Positions 34,882 through 43,572 of a DNA stretch of 64,000 nucleotides are shown here, in pieces. This DNA comes from Frigoribacterium sp. ACAM 257 (lineage in GTDB: Bacteria > Actinomycetota > Actinomycetes > Actinomycetales > Microbacteriaceae), in NCBI RefSeq assembly GCF_007954365.1, contig NZ_VOLO01000001.1, positions 1,054,001 through 1,118,000 of the forward strand, read 5' to 3'. The translations under genes were made by a program, and so were the position numbers. The notes under the pieces are model-generated. The model was not told the DNA's origin. It worked only from the letters and a program-made list of their open reading frames with translations, and did no database searches. Each line of letters starts with the position of its first letter. Positions within the stretch are counted from its first letter, which is position 1.

Positions 34882-35445
34882 ATGCTCACCGGATACGCCC
34901 GCGTCTCGACCTCAGGACAGGATCTCGCTGCCCAGCGCGACGGTCTCGCAGCACTCGGTGTTGACGATCAACACGTGCATGTTGACCACGGGCTCTCGGG
35001 CACGACTCGAGCCCGTCCCGGGCTCCAAGAAGCTCTTGCGGCGTGCCGTGCCGGTGACGTTCTGGTCGTCACGAAGCTCGACCGCCTCGCCCGTTCACTC
35101 CGGGACGCGACGGATATTGCGGACGAGCTGACGAAGAAGGGCGTGGCCCTGAACCTCGGGGGAGCGGTCTACGACCCCACCGACCCTGTGGGCCGGCTCC
35201 TGTTCAACGTCCTCGGCATGGTGGCCGAGTTCGAGGCCGACCTGATTCGGGCCCGCACCCGGGAGGGCATGGCGATCGCGAAGGCCGCCGGCAAGCTCCG
35301 CGGCCGCAAGCCCAAGCTCACCGCCTCGCAGGAAAAGCACCTCGTACAGCTGCACCGCACCGGGGCCCACACCACCAGCGAGATCGCTGAGCTTTTCGGT
35401 GTCGCGCGATCGACCGTCTACCGCGCCATTCATCGGGCCGCGTAA
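34882..35445 (+). CDS. serine recombinase (resolvase/invertase family)
   Basis: A 187-residue small serine recombinase. The catalytic domain starts GYARVSTSGQDLAAQ with the nucleophile Ser near residue 9, followed by TKLDRLARSLRD (the Arg cluster) and EFEADLIRARTREGM. A C-terminal helix-turn-helix (TTSEIAELFGVARSTVYRAI) binds the site. Length is normal for Tn3 resolvases and DNA invertases. TACAGT (34870-34875) lies 6 nt before the ATG: leaderless. It is the first gene of the array, in the position an integrase occupies in an integron; whether it acts on the boundary repeats is unknown. Confidence 0.9.
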   Translation: MLTGYARVSTSGQDLAAQRDGLAALGVDDQHVHVDHGLSGTTRARPGLQEALAACRAGDVLVVTKLDRLARSLRDATDIADELTKKGVALNLGGAVYDPTDPVGRLLFNVLGMVAEFEADLIRARTREGMAIAKAAGKLRGRKPKLTASQEKHLVQLHRTGAHTTSEIAELFGVARSTVYRAIHRAA

Positions 35446-35535
35446 TGGTCTCTTCAGCGTAAACAATCGGGGGGCACGTCAGCATTTCCCCGGGCATGGG
35501 CAACGGTGGTAAGCCCAATGCATCACCATGGGGCC

Positions 35536-36939
35536 ATGGACGAGCAACTTTGGGCCGGTGTGTGGTGGATACCCGGTGAGACCGGCGAGCACACCGGGAT
35601 ACTTCGGCTCCAGCGTGATGGCTCAACGAGCCTCGAGCTTGTGGGCGGCTTTGATCCAATGGACACTTTTCAAAGTGAGACAGGAACTGAGATCGTCGGT
35701 TCGAGGCTGTTTCCTCTCATCCACGGCATAGCCGAGGGCAAGAAAATAACTCTTCTCGGTTCCATCCCGGTGATGTCTCGTGGTGGTTTCATGTCCCCGC
35801 GATTCCAACGCGTGCAACCTAACCAAGCCTTGGTAGGCGTGCACCTGGAAAGCCGAGAAGAGACGGTTTTCGAATCTGCTTATCTGTGGGTCGAGAACAT
35901 GACCGCGTGGATGCAGCAGCCCAACCTCATTCGGCCATTCGAGTACCCCTCCACGGATATCTACGCAGCGCAACTGGCGAAGACTGAGCCTCAGTCCATC
36001 ACCGTCGACGGCTGGACATACGTAGTGGAGATGGTCCGTCGGGACTTCCGGCATAGCCAAACCCGCGGAGGGGAAGCGCTTGAAGGTGGAGTGGAGGCCG
36101 TCATCCATGTCACAGCGCCTGAACCGGCCGGCCTCCAAGCTTTCAATTCTGTGACCTTGGAATTCATGGATTTTCTCACTCTTGCCAGCGGGGAAGCGAG
36201 TGGCCTGTACAAGGCCGAGTACGTGCTCGCCGAACGAGAAACTTGGACAGATCCTCGTGTCGACCCGCCGGTCGAAAACGAACGCTCTACCTACGTCGAA
36301 AACTACGGCCGCCGGGTCTTCTCGGCCCGTCCAGACGAAAAAGCTCCTGACCTGCATTACTACCGCTTCACGGCACGCGACCTTTCCTTCGTCGAGGCCT
36401 ATCCGGCCTGGCTTCGCATTAGACGTCAGGCTTCAGACGCCTGCAATGTCTACTTCGGACTTGATTACTCACCTCCAGGATTCACCGAGACAAGGCTCTT
36501 CAGCGTTGCGACGGTTGTCGAGTCACTCCATGCGTCCCTTTTTGGTGACGCAGGAGCCCCCCATGACAGCACGACAGTGCAGGAGCTCCGCAACAAGGTG
36601 AAGGCCGCACTCGCGGACGAGGATGCGGACTTACGCGACCTTGCGCTCCGAGGGTTGAAGCCTGGCCCGACCTACGCCGAGCGGGCAAGGTATCTAGCGT
36701 CAAGGCCGGCTAGCGAGGCCCTGGCTCTCCTCATCCCCGACATTTCGACCTGGGCAAAGCGACTAACCCGAGCGAGAAACGGACTTGCTCACGAAGCAGG
36801 TAAGGGCATCACAGAAGACGCGTTCGAGCTCGAATGGGACAGCCGAGCCGTTGTAGCTCTCGCCCTCATGGCTGAGCTTGGTCTAGGCGACGGTGTTCAG
36901 TTGAAGGCGGCGCAAGACTCGCTAGCTCGCCCCCGGTGA
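35536..36939 (+). CDS. apeA: ApeA-like HEPN anti-phage protein
   Basis: A 467-residue protein of clearly lower GC and different codon use than the core. The N-terminal half fits the ApeA N-terminal domain (AGVWWIPG near residue 7, ILRLQRDGSTSLELVGGF). The C-terminal helical half is a HEPN domain with the R-x4-H nuclease motif in RNGLAH (about residues 427-432 of this start). ApeA proteins are single-gene abortive-infection defences that cut RNA, known from the family. CACCAT 6 nt before the ATG at 35536 supports this start; GTG 35506 and ATG 35518 are alternatives. Confidence 0.75.
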   Translation: MDEQLWAGVWWIPGETGEHTGILRLQRDGSTSLELVGGFDPMDTFQSETGTEIVGSRLFPLIHGIAEGKKITLLGSIPVMSRGGFMSPRFQRVQPNQALVGVHLESREETVFESAYLWVENMTAWMQQPNLIRPFEYPSTDIYAAQLAKTEPQSITVDGWTYVVEMVRRDFRHSQTRGGEALEGGVEAVIHVTAPEPAGLQAFNSVTLEFMDFLTLASGEASGLYKAEYVLAERETWTDPRVDPPVENERSTYVENYGRRVFSARPDEKAPDLHYYRFTARDLSFVEAYPAWLRIRRQASDACNVYFGLDYSPPGFTETRLFSVATVVESLHASLFGDAGAPHDSTTVQELRNKVKAALADEDADLRDLALRGLKPGPTYAERARYLASRPASEALALLIPDISTWAKRLTRARNGLAHEAGKGITEDAFELEWDSRAVVALALMAELGLGDGVQLKAAQDSLARPR

Positions 36940-37087
36940 TCTTGACATGACGCTCGGCTTGGTCCGTGCTTCAGTAGCCGCCTTAAGTGCACGGAGTTCG
37001 CGAGAGCCCCCTGTAGCGTGCGCGGTAGGGGAGCGCTCAGCGGCCAATAGGTCCACCGGGGATCACGCTGGGTAGAGAGCTCATTCT

Positions 37088-37408
37088 TCAGGGGCCCGCT
37101 ATGAGGGTGACGAGCACGAAGAGTGCCGGCACGCAGACGAGCCCGAAGAGGGCTGAGCCCACAGCCCACACGCCCTTGCTGTTCACGCCGATCTTTCGGT
37201 CGAGAAGTGCTGCGAGTGTGCCCCCGAAAGCCAGGAGGGGAGGGAGGGGCAGGAGGAACAACGCGAGTCGCGCGCCGCCCGAGACGTAGGGACTAGGCAG
37301 CAGAGGGAGCAAGACGAGGAGTACGACAGCTGCTGCGAGAAGCACAGCAGCGATGCGAGGTGCCCGCCGCTGCTGAGGGCGAGACTGGGTGCCGTCGTCG
37401 TAGGGCAT
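37088..37408 (-). CDS. small membrane protein
   Basis: A 106-residue protein with a short basic N-terminus and three or four hydrophobic segments (about 19-38, 44-67, 77-103). No family recognised. It occupies its own cassette between repeats at 37018 and 37458. Confidence 0.6.
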   Translation of the reverse strand: MPYDDGTQSRPQQRRAPRIAAVLLAAAVVLLVLLPLLPSPYVSGGARLALFLLPLPPLLAFGGTLAALLDRKIGVNSKGVWAVGSALFGLVCVPALFVLVTLIAGP

Positions 37409-37509
37409 GACCCATCATCTCTCTGACTCGGTGACAGCTAGGTCGCAAGACTTGGCCTGCCCGATTGAGGATCGGTCACCGGTCGAGGCGGCCCAGGCAT
37501 CATTGGGGC

Positions 37510-37806
37510 ATGAGAGCGGGGACAGTCACCTACAGGCAGACCCTTGCTGGCGTCTTGGCTGTTCTCAGCGATGTCGACCCGTATGGTCTCGAGCCTGGTT
37601 CGCCGGAGGGCGCTCCGCCGGATGAGTACGAGATGGAGGCAATCGACCTAGTTCGCATTCTTCTTAAGGCCGGCGCCGTCACGATCCATGATGTCGAGGC
37701 GGTTTGGATGCGCTGGTTCTCTGAGTCGCTCGTCCTTCGACTCGGACCGTCCCGAATGGCACAACTGGTCGATCGACTTAACCGACTCGTGGACGGCGCC
37801 CGGTAG
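37510..37806 (+). CDS. small acidic hypothetical protein
   Basis: A 98-residue soluble protein with conserved-looking TYRQTLAGVLAVLSDVDPYG and a C-terminal helix. It looks like an immunity or regulatory small domain, but no family is assigned. CATCAT (37498-37503) is 6 nt before the ATG. Its stop codon TAG is part of the boundary repeat at 37797. Confidence 0.6.
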   Translation: MRAGTVTYRQTLAGVLAVLSDVDPYGLEPGSPEGAPPDEYEMEAIDLVRILLKAGAVTIHDVEAVWMRWFSESLVLRLGPSRMAQLVDRLNRLVDGAR

Positions 37807-37833
37807 GGGATCGGCCACCGGCCGCGCCCTGAT

Positions 37834-38028
37834 CTAAACGAACCAGCTCGTGGCGTATAGAACGACTCCGACGGCCAGAGCAATGGCCCCGACCAACAGC
37901 ACACGACGCTGCTTGCGTCGTGTCAGTTGCTTTCCCTGGCTGTACTTCACGCCGACGTAAGCGAGCATGCTCAGAGCGACGAATAGACAGGGGAAGTACG
38001 CGAGTTGGAGCCACTCGGAAGTAGTCAT
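37834..38028 (-). CDS. small membrane protein (64 aa)
   Basis: Two hydrophobic helices (about 8-30 and 43-62) joined by a basic loop KQLTRRKQRR. ATG 38028 is preceded by GAACAT and an AGG. Cassette between repeats 37797 and 38077. No family known. Confidence 0.55.
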   Translation of the reverse strand: MTTSEWLQLAYFPCLFVALSMLAYVGVKYSQGKQLTRRKQRRVLLVGAIALAVGVVLYATSWFV

Positions 38029-38101
38029 CCTGCATGTTCTCGCGAGGTGGTCATTGCACGGTGGCTCCGCGGCAACGTCGCAATAGCCGATCGGCATTCG
38101 G

Positions 38102-38408
38102 CGCGCAGGAAAAGCCTGTGGCTACTTCTGCATCTTGTGACCTGGGACAGGGTCGAGCACCCTTCTCCGGAACGGGTGACCAGGGGAGGGTGCTCGCTCG
38201 AGAAGGGTTTGGTCTACCTCGAGAGTCCCTGAGCATGTGTTCGGGCACACGCCTTACGAACTCTCAAGAACGTACCTCAATCATGAGGAGAAGTCAGTTT
38301 GATTGTGGATTTTGAGCCGTTGCGGGCACAGGCGGTGCGCCGCAAGTGCCCGATAGGGGATCGGCTAACGGCCTGCCACCAAGCTGACTCGGCGCAAGCC
38401 GCAGCGGT
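38102..38408. other. gap without a confident gene
   Basis: No supportable protein. It holds an inverted repeat GAGCACCCT (38155-38163) with AGGGTGCTC (38187-38195), a GAGGAG ribosome-like site at 38284 before a TTG, and the boundary repeat at 38345. It may be a cassette emptied by decay. Confidence 0.4.
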
Positions 38409-38807
38409 CTACGTGAAAAGCGCCAGGGGAAGCGACACCACGAAACATACGGGCGGCACGATCGCGATGCCACCACAGACGCCGGCCCATCGGCCAGCGC
38501 GGCCGCCTAGCGCTCCGGCGATGAGTGCGAGCACAATCGAGGCGACCAGCAGGAATGGCACGGCGAACCAGACCATTGAGGTCCACTCTGCGGCGGAGAA
38601 CCAGAGCCATGAACCCTCGGCGCAGGCCGTGACGAAGCAGACGATGAGGGTCAGCGGGGCGAGCAGCCGAGCCCGACCGGTCGGCTCGGTCTCGGGGGCG
38701 GGGCCGTCGCCCGAACGGGGTGACGGGTCGACGAGCGGGTCGCGGTGGGGCAGTGACGCCACTTCTGCCTCGGCCCGGCGGAGCAGTTCGCGGTCGGCCT
38801 CGTTCAT
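38409..38807 (-). CDS. small membrane protein (132 aa)
   Basis: The first 45 residues are hydrophilic (MNEADRELLRRAE then Pro/Asp-rich), followed by three hydrophobic segments. The N-terminal part resembles the DNA- or protein-binding tails seen in many cassette membrane proteins. TAGGGT (38819-38814, minus strand) lies 6 nt before the ATG: leaderless. Confidence 0.65.
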   Translation of the reverse strand: MNEADRELLRRAEAEVASLPHRDPLVDPSPRSGDGPAPETEPTGRARLLAPLTLIVCFVTACAEGSWLWFSAAEWTSMVWFAVPFLLVASIVLALIAGALGGRAGRWAGVCGGIAIVPPVCFVVSLPLALFT

Positions 38808-39040
38808 GCCCTGACCCTAGCGCCGGCGTGGCCACCAACCGCGTTGGCACCCTTTAACTCGCCTCGCGCCCTCGACGACTCGAGTCCGGAGCGTGTCAGG
38901 TAGGCTATCGCTTACAGGCTTGGACTGAGAGTTGGTCGAATGCCTGCTCGATGACGATCTACGGTTTCCACGTCACCCCTCGGAGTCGCGTGTTCGGAAA
39001 CGAGCCCGGTTAGGCTCTGGCTCACGAACGAGGAGGATGC

Positions 39041-39271
39041 GTGTCAAAGGCTCCGCAGGCGACGCCATATGAGGAAGCGATCATCGCCATCTGCTTGGGC
39101 GTTTTCTTCATCGGCATCGGCCTCGTCATGAAGTTCACGAGTCACGACCTTGGTGAGCCGAGGGGCCGGGTAGGACTTCCGGGCTGGGCTCTTGTCGGAC
39201 TGCTGTGGATCAGCGGCGCCGGTGCAATCGGAGTGGGCATCATTCGGCTCCTTAGAGGCGCTCGTCCCTGA
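39041..39271 (+). CDS. small membrane protein (76 aa)
   Basis: Two hydrophobic helices (about 11-30 and 47-70). A GAGGAGG ribosome site lies 5 nt before the GTG, and TAGGCT (39011-39016) gives a short leader. A boundary repeat starts 6 bp past its stop. Confidence 0.65.
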   Translation: MSKAPQATPYEEAIIAICLGVFFIGIGLVMKFTSHDLGEPRGRVGLPGWALVGLLWISGAGAIGVGIIRLLRGARP

Positions 39272-39296
39272 ATCAGGTGCCCGGTAGGGGATCGGG

Positions 39297-39419
39297 CTAC
39301 GGACGATCCTCTGCGTCTTTGATGCCTGCTGCCACGGCACGTCGAATCACCTAGTAGAGCGCGTAGAGAATTGCGCTCGTGATTGCAACGAAGAGGGCAG
39401 CGCTAGACAACGGGTCCAT
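39297..39419 (-). pseudogene. 40-aa membrane peptide, copy 1, broken by an amber codon
   Basis: Compare the intact copy at 58300-58422. The two DNA copies match over about 125 bp. Here the Trp codon after LYALY is TAG (39353-39351), leaving 22 residues. The final stop codon falls in the boundary repeat. Confidence 0.75.
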
Positions 39420-39500
39420 GACCCAACCGTACGAGGTGTCGTGGGCCGTAGTTCGGGAGTTGATCTCAGGAGCTGTCCCGATAGACGATCGTCGGGTGGG

Positions 39501-40055
39501 CTATGAGCGATATTGCCGTAACGGCAACCGGAGCAGAAGGGAGTCGCCGTGCACCGCGTCGTGCTCCTTCTCCCCTGTGATGACGAAACCGAGTTTGTCG
39601 AGCACGTTGAGTGACGCCGTGTTCCACTCACGGACCGTAGACGCCAAGCTGCCGTAGCCGACTGCTGATGCGCGGTCGACGATGACTCGGGATGCCTCCG
39701 TCGCGAAGCCTCGACCCCAGAACTTCCGCAAGAACTCGAACGCAAGCTCCGGCTCCTCCGGATGACCGACACTGTTCTCGACCAGGCCGCAGTATCCCAC
39801 CGGTCCCGGAATGCCCAGCTGTGCCACGACGAACAAGCCCGGTGCCGGTGTCGGCTCGTATCTGCTCAGCCACCCCTGCATCTCAGCAACGGTGGGGCGA
39901 CCGTCGGCAGAGAGGCGACGCTGTGCGGGCACCCGCTCGTCACGCTGTTCCCAGAGCTCGTGGTGGAATGCGGCGTCGGCAACCTCCCACGGGCGCAGTC
40001 TCAAGCGGTGGGAACGCAACTCGACCGGTTGCGCGTGCGCGTCGTGAAGCTCCAT
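39501..40055 (-). CDS. GNAT family N-acetyltransferase
   Basis: A 184-residue RimJ/RimL-like acetyltransferase. RLRLRPWEVADA opens the fold, and the acetyl-CoA site is in ELAFEFLRKFWGRGFATEA (the R-x2-G-x-A-like loop WGRGFA). It moves acetyl to an amine, often a protein N-terminus or an antibiotic. CAGACT lies 6 nt before the ATG. Confidence 0.8.
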   Translation of the reverse strand: MELHDAHAQPVELRSHRLRLRPWEVADAAFHHELWEQRDERVPAQRRLSADGRPTVAEMQGWLSRYEPTPAPGLFVVAQLGIPGPVGYCGLVENSVGHPEEPELAFEFLRKFWGRGFATEASRVIVDRASAVGYGSLASTVREWNTASLNVLDKLGFVITGEKEHDAVHGDSLLLRLPLRQYRS

Positions 40056-40094
40056 GGGAGCAGTCTGCCGTGCCTGATGGCTCAGCCGGAGACC

Positions 40095-40218
40095 GTCCCG
40101 ATGAACCATCGTTCACCGAGATCAGTTTCGGACTGACCTATCGAGACAGCCGGTGCTCCGTAGGCGCGGGGGAGTGGCTAGCATCCGCCGGTGGTCGGTG
40201 ACCGATCGTCTATCGAAC
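40095..40218. repeat. 124-bp element, copy A, with inverted repeat ends and a promoter
   Basis: It starts with a forward boundary repeat and ends with a reverse one; the two ends match inversely at 17 of 21 bases. Within it are TCAGTTTCGGACTGA (near-palindrome) and, at 40179-40184, TAGCAT 6 nt before a GTG at 40191, a leaderless-promoter start. Copies B (44941) and C (51059) share most of it. Confidence 0.7.
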
Positions 40219-40264
40219 GCCTCCCCAAACGGTGGAAGCACCTGCACGCTCCGGGTGCGAATGG

Positions 40265-40960
40265 TCAGACAGCAACCAGGGGTGGTGGAGTGGTGGACGA
40301 CTCGATGATCGCGAATCCGCGACCGCGGAGCCGGCGCCGCTCGTCGGATAAGTAGCCCAGCAGGCGGTCGCGGGTTCCTCGGCTGTGGGAAACAACAAGC
40401 GCTACTGCCTTCTCGGAGTCCCTCGATCGGACGGCGGCGATGATCTCGAGATGTTCCGCGCGAGCGTGTGCACGGGACTCGGGAGTGCGCACCTCAAGCC
40501 ACCGCGTCCGGCTGAGCCGGGTCAACGCACCACTCATCGCGTCGGCAAGGAACTTGTTGCGAGACAACCGGGCGAGAGCCACGTGGAAGTCCCCGCCGTC
40601 CCGAAGCCCGCTCTCTTCATCGTCCCCGTCGGGCATGTCGATGAGCGCCCGCAGAGCGGCCAGTTCGTCATCACCTGCACGCTCGACAGCAAGAGCAACA
40701 GCTGCGGTCTCAACCGCTTCCCGGTACTCCATCACGGCCCGAACCTCGGCCAGATCGATCGGAGTGACCTGCCACCCTCGACCCGATCGTTGAGTGAGCC
40801 CCTCGTTCTCCAACCGCATCAAAGCAGCTCGGATCGGAGTGCGTGACGCCCCGAGCAAGGACTCGAGCCCCCGCTCGCTCAACTTCTCTCCCGGCACCAG
40901 ATCCAACGACAGGATCGCCGCCCGCAACCCCGGGTACACGCCGCTCTCGCTCGTACTCAT
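40265..40960 (-). CDS. GntR family transcriptional regulator (FadR/FCD type)
   Basis: A 231-residue repressor. The N-terminal winged helix reads LRAAILSLDLVPGEKLSERGL then LGASRTPIRAALMRLENEGL; the C-terminal helical FCD domain follows, with EHLEIIAAVRSRD near the end. An AAGGAGG site lies 8 nt before the ATG. It is divergent from the MFS transporter at 41051 and most likely controls it. Confidence 0.87.
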   Translation of the reverse strand: MSTSESGVYPGLRAAILSLDLVPGEKLSERGLESLLGASRTPIRAALMRLENEGLTQRSGRGWQVTPIDLAEVRAVMEYREAVETAAVALAVERAGDDELAALRALIDMPDGDDEESGLRDGGDFHVALARLSRNKFLADAMSGALTRLSRTRWLEVRTPESRAHARAEHLEIIAAVRSRDSEKAVALVVSHSRGTRDRLLGYLSDERRRLRGRGFAIIESSTTPPPLVAV

Positions 40961-41050
40961 CCTGACCCTCCTTCGGTATACCATCCGAGGATACCATTTC
41001 GGGTTACCACTTAGGCGAAGCCTGCGAAGTCCCTCACTCTCGGAGCACCC
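40961..41050. promoter_or_regulatory. divergent gntR/MFS control region with candidate operators
   Basis: On the minus strand ATGGTATCC and ATGGTATAC recur 12 bp apart, and GGTATACC is a perfect 8-bp palindrome at about 40975-40982; a weaker GGTTACCAC follows. These repeats suit a dimeric GntR repressor. Confidence 0.55.
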
Positions 41051-42280
41051 ATGACCTCACTCAGATCGGCCTCGGACACGTCAGAGATCTGGCGTCGTAA
41101 TCTCCTCGTGTGCGCGCTGGGCTCGTTCACGACCATCATCGGCATGACGCTTATCCTGCCGATCCTCCCCCTCTATGTCCGCGACCTCGGCGTCGAGGAC
41201 CCGGCGGCGGTGACCCTCTGGTCGGGGATCGCCTACGCGGCCACGTTCCTGACCGCGGCCCTGACTGCCCCGTTGTGGGGATACCTCGGCGACCGGTTCG
41301 GCCGGAAGCCGATGCTGATCCGGGCGAGCCTTGGAATGGCGGTCGCGATGTCGCTCATCGGCCTGGCTCAAGACGTCACGCAGCTCGTGCTGCTGCGCCT
41401 GCTCGTCGGGCTCCTCGGCGGCTACGCCTCCGGATCCACCATCCTCGTCGCAGCGCAGACCCCGAAGGACCGCTCCGCCTGGGCTCTGGGCGTTCTCTCC
41501 TCCGCGATCATGGCCGGCACCATCGCGGGCCCTTTGATCGGCGGTACCCTCGCGCAGACCATCGGCGTGCAGGGCGCGTTCCTCGCAACCGGTGGACTGA
41601 TCTTCCTCGCCTTCCTCGGCACCACCCTGTTCCTCAAAGAGATCCCGCGGCAAGGCTCGAAGTCTGCGAAGTCGAAGCGGTCGGGCTCCTGGGCCGCCGT
41701 CCCGCAGAAGCCTGCGGTCCTCGCCCTGCTCAGCCTGTCGACCCTGCTGATGTTCGCGACCATCTCCGTCGAGCCGATCATCGCCGAGCACGTCCGCACC
41801 CTCACCGGCACGACCGACAACACCGCCATCTACGCCGCGGTCGTGTTCTCCCTCACCGCGTTCGGCACGATCCTCTCCGGCCCGAACCTCGGCAGACTCG
41901 CCGACCGGATCGGACACCTGCAGGTCCTCACCATGAGCCTGATCGCCGCAACCCTCCTCCTCGCCGCCCAGTACTTCGCCGACGACCTGATCACCTTCGC
42001 GATCCTCCGCTTCCTCACCGGTATCGCTCTCGGCGGCATCACCCCCACCGTCGTCGCCACCATCCGCAGGCTCCTCCCTGACACGAGCGTCGGCCTGGTC
42101 CTCGGCTACAACGTGTCAGCGCAGTACATCGGCCAGGTCGCCGGCCCCATCCTCGCCGGATGGCTCGGCGGCACCACCGGCACCAACGCCGTCTTCCTCG
42201 CCACCGCCCTCGTGACCGCGCTGGGACTCATCACCGCAATAGCCATCCGACGCCACTTCACACACCAACTCGCCAAGTAG
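41051..42280 (+). CDS. MFS multidrug-type exporter
   Basis: A 409-residue transporter with 12 helices, resembling MdtG/TetA-like drug exporters. Motif A is GYLGDRFGRKPML; motif C-like residues are in AIMAGTIAGPLIGG. The divergent GntR repressor suggests ligand-induced efflux. A near-perfect palindromic boundary repeat starts 9 bp past the stop. Confidence 0.87.
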   Translation: MTSLRSASDTSEIWRRNLLVCALGSFTTIIGMTLILPILPLYVRDLGVEDPAAVTLWSGIAYAATFLTAALTAPLWGYLGDRFGRKPMLIRASLGMAVAMSLIGLAQDVTQLVLLRLLVGLLGGYASGSTILVAAQTPKDRSAWALGVLSSAIMAGTIAGPLIGGTLAQTIGVQGAFLATGGLIFLAFLGTTLFLKEIPRQGSKSAKSKRSGSWAAVPQKPAVLALLSLSTLLMFATISVEPIIAEHVRTLTGTTDNTAIYAAVVFSLTAFGTILSGPNLGRLADRIGHLQVLTMSLIAATLLLAAQYFADDLITFAILRFLTGIALGGITPTVVATIRRLLPDTSVGLVLGYNVSAQYIGQVAGPILAGWLGGTTGTNAVFLATALVTALGLITAIAIRRHFTHQLAK

Positions 42281-42289
42281 CCCCAGCCC

Positions 42290-42317
42290 GGTCCGGTAGC
42301 CGATCGGCTAGCGGACC
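42290..42317. repeat. palindromic boundary repeat (13 of 14 pairs)
   Basis: GGTCCG then TAGCCGATCGGCTA then CGGACC forms an almost perfect 28-bp palindrome centred on GATC. It is the most symmetric copy and shows how the repeat could form the two half-sites of a recombinase dimer. It also provides the stop codon of the next minus-strand gene. Confidence 0.7.
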
Positions 42318-42526
42318 GCCTCGTCGCCTGGAGAGCCCAAGGTCGTAGCGGTGTTCGCGGTCGCGTCACCTGTCCTCCCTCGATCTGCACGGGCCTGCCG
42401 ACGCTCTCTCGCCTCAGCATCCTGGCGCTTCTGGGTAGGACTGGTTCTGGCAGTCCCGAGGATGGCCATCCCGAGCAGGGCCAGCACGATGATGAGGGCC
42501 ACTGGGGCGATGACGATCGAGAGCAC
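42308..42526 (-). CDS. small membrane protein (72 aa)
   Basis: One N-terminal helix (about 3-25) then a charged tail. A GGAGG site lies 4 nt before the GTG. Its TAG stop lies inside the boundary repeat at 42290. Upstream, GAAGTT and AACTTC (42553-42568) form a short palindrome. Confidence 0.55.
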   Translation of the reverse strand: MLSIVIAPVALIIVLALLGMAILGTARTSPTQKRQDAEARERRQARADRGRTGDATANTATTLGSPGDEAVR

Positions 42527-42648
42527 GGCGCCTCCGAGAAGTAGTGATGTCTGAAGTTAGCGAACTTCGACAGCGTGGTCGAGGCGGAAGGGCGGGGCCC
42601 GATAGGGGATCCGGTTGCGGGCATCAGGGCGGCCGCGACGGCGGGGTG

Positions 42649-43443
42649 TCAGGGCAGCAGCAACGACTCCAGTTCTTCGCGGTTGCCTCTGAAGGCGTTC
42701 ATATCGATGAACTCTTCGTCGCCGTCGTACCCGTCGAGCTGCTCGCGTGCCGACCACTGCCAAAAGGCCCAGTCGCGGTCGTCGGTGAGATGCGGGGAGG
42801 TGGCGACCGAGCGGAACCAGATGGGGTTGTCGGGGTAGCTCCCGGCGAGGTATCGCTCGTACCAGTCGCGGGTCGCATACAGCACGGCCGGTCGGCCGTA
42901 GTGCTGTTCGATGGCAAGCAGGAGCGGGTCCAGCGCTTCCTTGACTGTGGCTGCCGGGGGAGGGGTGTCGCAGTACTCGCCGTAGCACTCGACGTCGACC
43001 ACGACGGGCAGGTCGCCCCGGTTCCGGGAGACGGTGTCTATGACGTTGGCTGCTTGGTCCGTTCCCGGGCTGTCGACGCTGAGGAAGTGGTAAGCGCCGA
43101 CGAGCAGGTCGGTGTCGTGGGCTTCGGCCCAGTTGTCGGCAAATCGGGGGTCTTGGTAGCTCGAGCCTTCTGTCGCTTTGATCCACGCGAAGTCGATGTC
43201 CTGCGACGCCAGGACGTCCCAGTTGATCGTGCCTTGGTACGCGGACACGTCGACGCCCTGCACCGGGTACCGGAGGGCCGTTGTGCGAGTGGGCCAGAGC
43301 GTGCCCGTGAAGAGAAGTGCGGCGATGACGAGCAACGTGAGGGCGACTGCGGCGGCCGAGATGGCGACTCGGCGCTGTCGGCGTCGTCGAGGAAGCGCGC
43401 CTGCTCGAGCTGAGGCGTCGTCTCTGTTCTCATGTTCGTTCAC
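42649..43443 (-). CDS. GH25 family lysozyme, membrane-anchored
   Basis: A 264-residue muramidase. One helix (about 28-48) anchors or exports it. The catalytic module starts GVDVSAYQGTINWD and carries FAWIKATEG, GAYHF and the catalytic acid pair in VVDVECYGEYC. It cuts the N-acetylmuramic acid linkage of peptidoglycan, so it may attack other cells or remodel the wall. TAGCCT (43469-43464, minus strand) gives a short leader with a GGAG before the GTG at 43443. Confidence 0.87.
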   Translation of the reverse strand: MNEHENRDDASARAGALPRRRRQRRVAISAAAVALTLLVIAALLFTGTLWPTRTTALRYPVQGVDVSAYQGTINWDVLASQDIDFAWIKATEGSSYQDPRFADNWAEAHDTDLLVGAYHFLSVDSPGTDQAANVIDTVSRNRGDLPVVVDVECYGEYCDTPPPAATVKEALDPLLLAIEQHYGRPAVLYATRDWYERYLAGSYPDNPIWFRSVATSPHLTDDRDWAFWQWSAREQLDGYDGDEEFIDMNAFRGNREELESLLLP

Positions 43444-43572
43444 GTTGGGCTCCACAGGAGACGAGGCTACGAGGGCAGGGCGAGCGGGCACATTCTTGAA
43501 CCCGCTACCGGTTCCGATAGACGATCCCAGTGCGTGCTGCAGCTCGCGGGGCGCCGAGCGAGTCGGTTTATC

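Noticed and set aside
38299-38814. A plus-strand frame starting with TTG after a GAGGAG site.
   Set aside because: It reads through the boundary repeat and antisense through the better supported minus-strand gene at 38409.
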